64,000 nt of DNA from Macrotrachela quadricornifera. Its lineage: Eukaryota > Rotifera > Eurotatoria > Philodinida > Philodinidae. The stretch is taken from NCBI GenBank assembly GCA_022393335.1, contig JAJEKB010000382.1:506720-570719 (forward strand), given 5' to 3'. Shown here in pieces: positions 63,607 through 64,000 of this stretch. The position numbers and the translations under genes were made by a program. The notes under the pieces are model-generated. The model was not told where the DNA came from and ran no database searches. It saw nothing but the letters and a program-made list of their open reading frames with translations. Each line of letters begins with the position of its first letter. The first letter of the stretch is position 1.

Positions 63607-64000
63607 TTAAAATTGGTCTTGTACATGACGTGTTTCAATTCCAGCCATATTTAAAATAGCTTCTTCTTCTTCATATGATCTTTTAACCTATAAACAAATT
63701 TCAATAAGATAAAAATAAATATTAAGATTCATTTCTATTTTTTCTTTTTACCTTTCGACTTTTTTCAACTTGTCCATGTTCCCATTGACGCATACTATTC
63801 TGTTCGTCAGCACTTTTCTTACCTCCAACACCCCATACATCAATAGCAACTAACCGACCTTCACCGTTAATATGCTTTACATTAAAAAAATCACCATCAA
63901 TATTTAAAAATGTATGCGCATGATCACGTCCAATAAATAAACCAAGTTCTGAAACACCACGTAATTTTGTATTCATAAATATTATATTTGGACCTTCTAT
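63607..64000 (-). CDS. TLDc-domain protein, C-terminal part (runs off window)
   Basis: Exon 63752-64000 (continuing beyond the window) and last exon 63607-63687 are joined in phase 0. The protein reads GVSELGLFIGRDHAHTF...LVAIDVWGVGG, then a charged helix (MRQWEHGQVEKSRKVKR) and an end EEEAILNMAGIETRHVQDQF. The GLxI, F and final xVWGxG features fit the C-terminal half of a TLDc domain, and the charged tail ending in a 'lLxMAG' motif is one I associate with some TLDc proteins. TLDc proteins are linked to oxidative-stress protection and V-ATPase binding. Assigned from a partial domain, so less sure than neighbours. Confidence 0.55.

Overview
The window is AT-rich nuclear DNA of an invertebrate animal. 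Coding exons are dense, most introns are about 45-90 bp with GT..AG ends, and the proteins are metazoan (hemicentin, MEIS homeoprotein, NOX5, KIDINS220, TRAPPC5, DDX3). Base composition, short introns, Gln/Asn/His-rich low-complexity tracts and 3' splice acceptors just upstream of many start codons would fit a rotifer (bdelloid or monogonont). That placement is an inference, not something the sequence proves.

Plus strand, 1-19606: the 3' part of a hemicentin-like extracellular matrix gene. Visible parts are eleven Ig domains, a nidogen G2F domain, a Cys-rich segment, two EGF-like modules and a fibulin-type C-terminus. One intron inside the G2F domain is about 10.9 kb long. It holds a complete two-exon gene on the same strand for a seven-helix, GPCR-like membrane protein (8217-10158) and a decayed piggyBac element (13521-14108).

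Minus strand, 19793-64000: every recognisable gene lies on this strand. In plus-coordinate order they are: a small secreted orphan protein (19793-20254); NOX5, an EF-hand NADPH oxidase with an intact-looking Kunitz domain in its extracellular TM3-TM4 loop and a foldback MITE in an intron (21427-28950); a MEIS/Homothorax TALE homeobox gene with large introns and a 10-nt microexon inside the homeodomain (30743-39649); about 5.9 kb of gene-free DNA upstream of MEIS; TRAPPC5 (45586-46496); a DUF389 membrane protein (47075-49637); a secreted ferroxidase-type ferritin (50162-50734); a secretory-pathway cyclophilin (50957-51868); a DDX3/Ded1-type DEAD-box helicase (52819-56460); KIDINS220 (57413-63454); and the 3' end of a TLDc-domain gene running off the window (63607-64000).

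Most genes are unrelated cell-biological genes sharing a strand rather than a pathway. The items most worth a second look are the Kunitz insertion in NOX5, the GPCR-like gene nested in the split G2F domain, the MEIS microexon and its open retained intron, the animal DUF389 gene, and the repeated 3' splice acceptors next to start codons, which may mean spliced-leader trans-splicing. Exon boundaries were read by eye from GT/AG sites and reading-frame continuity. Summed exon lengths are multiples of three for NOX5, MEIS, DDX3, TRAPPC5, the cyclophilin, DUF389 and the GPCR-like gene; for KIDINS220 my boundaries are off by a base or two somewhere.
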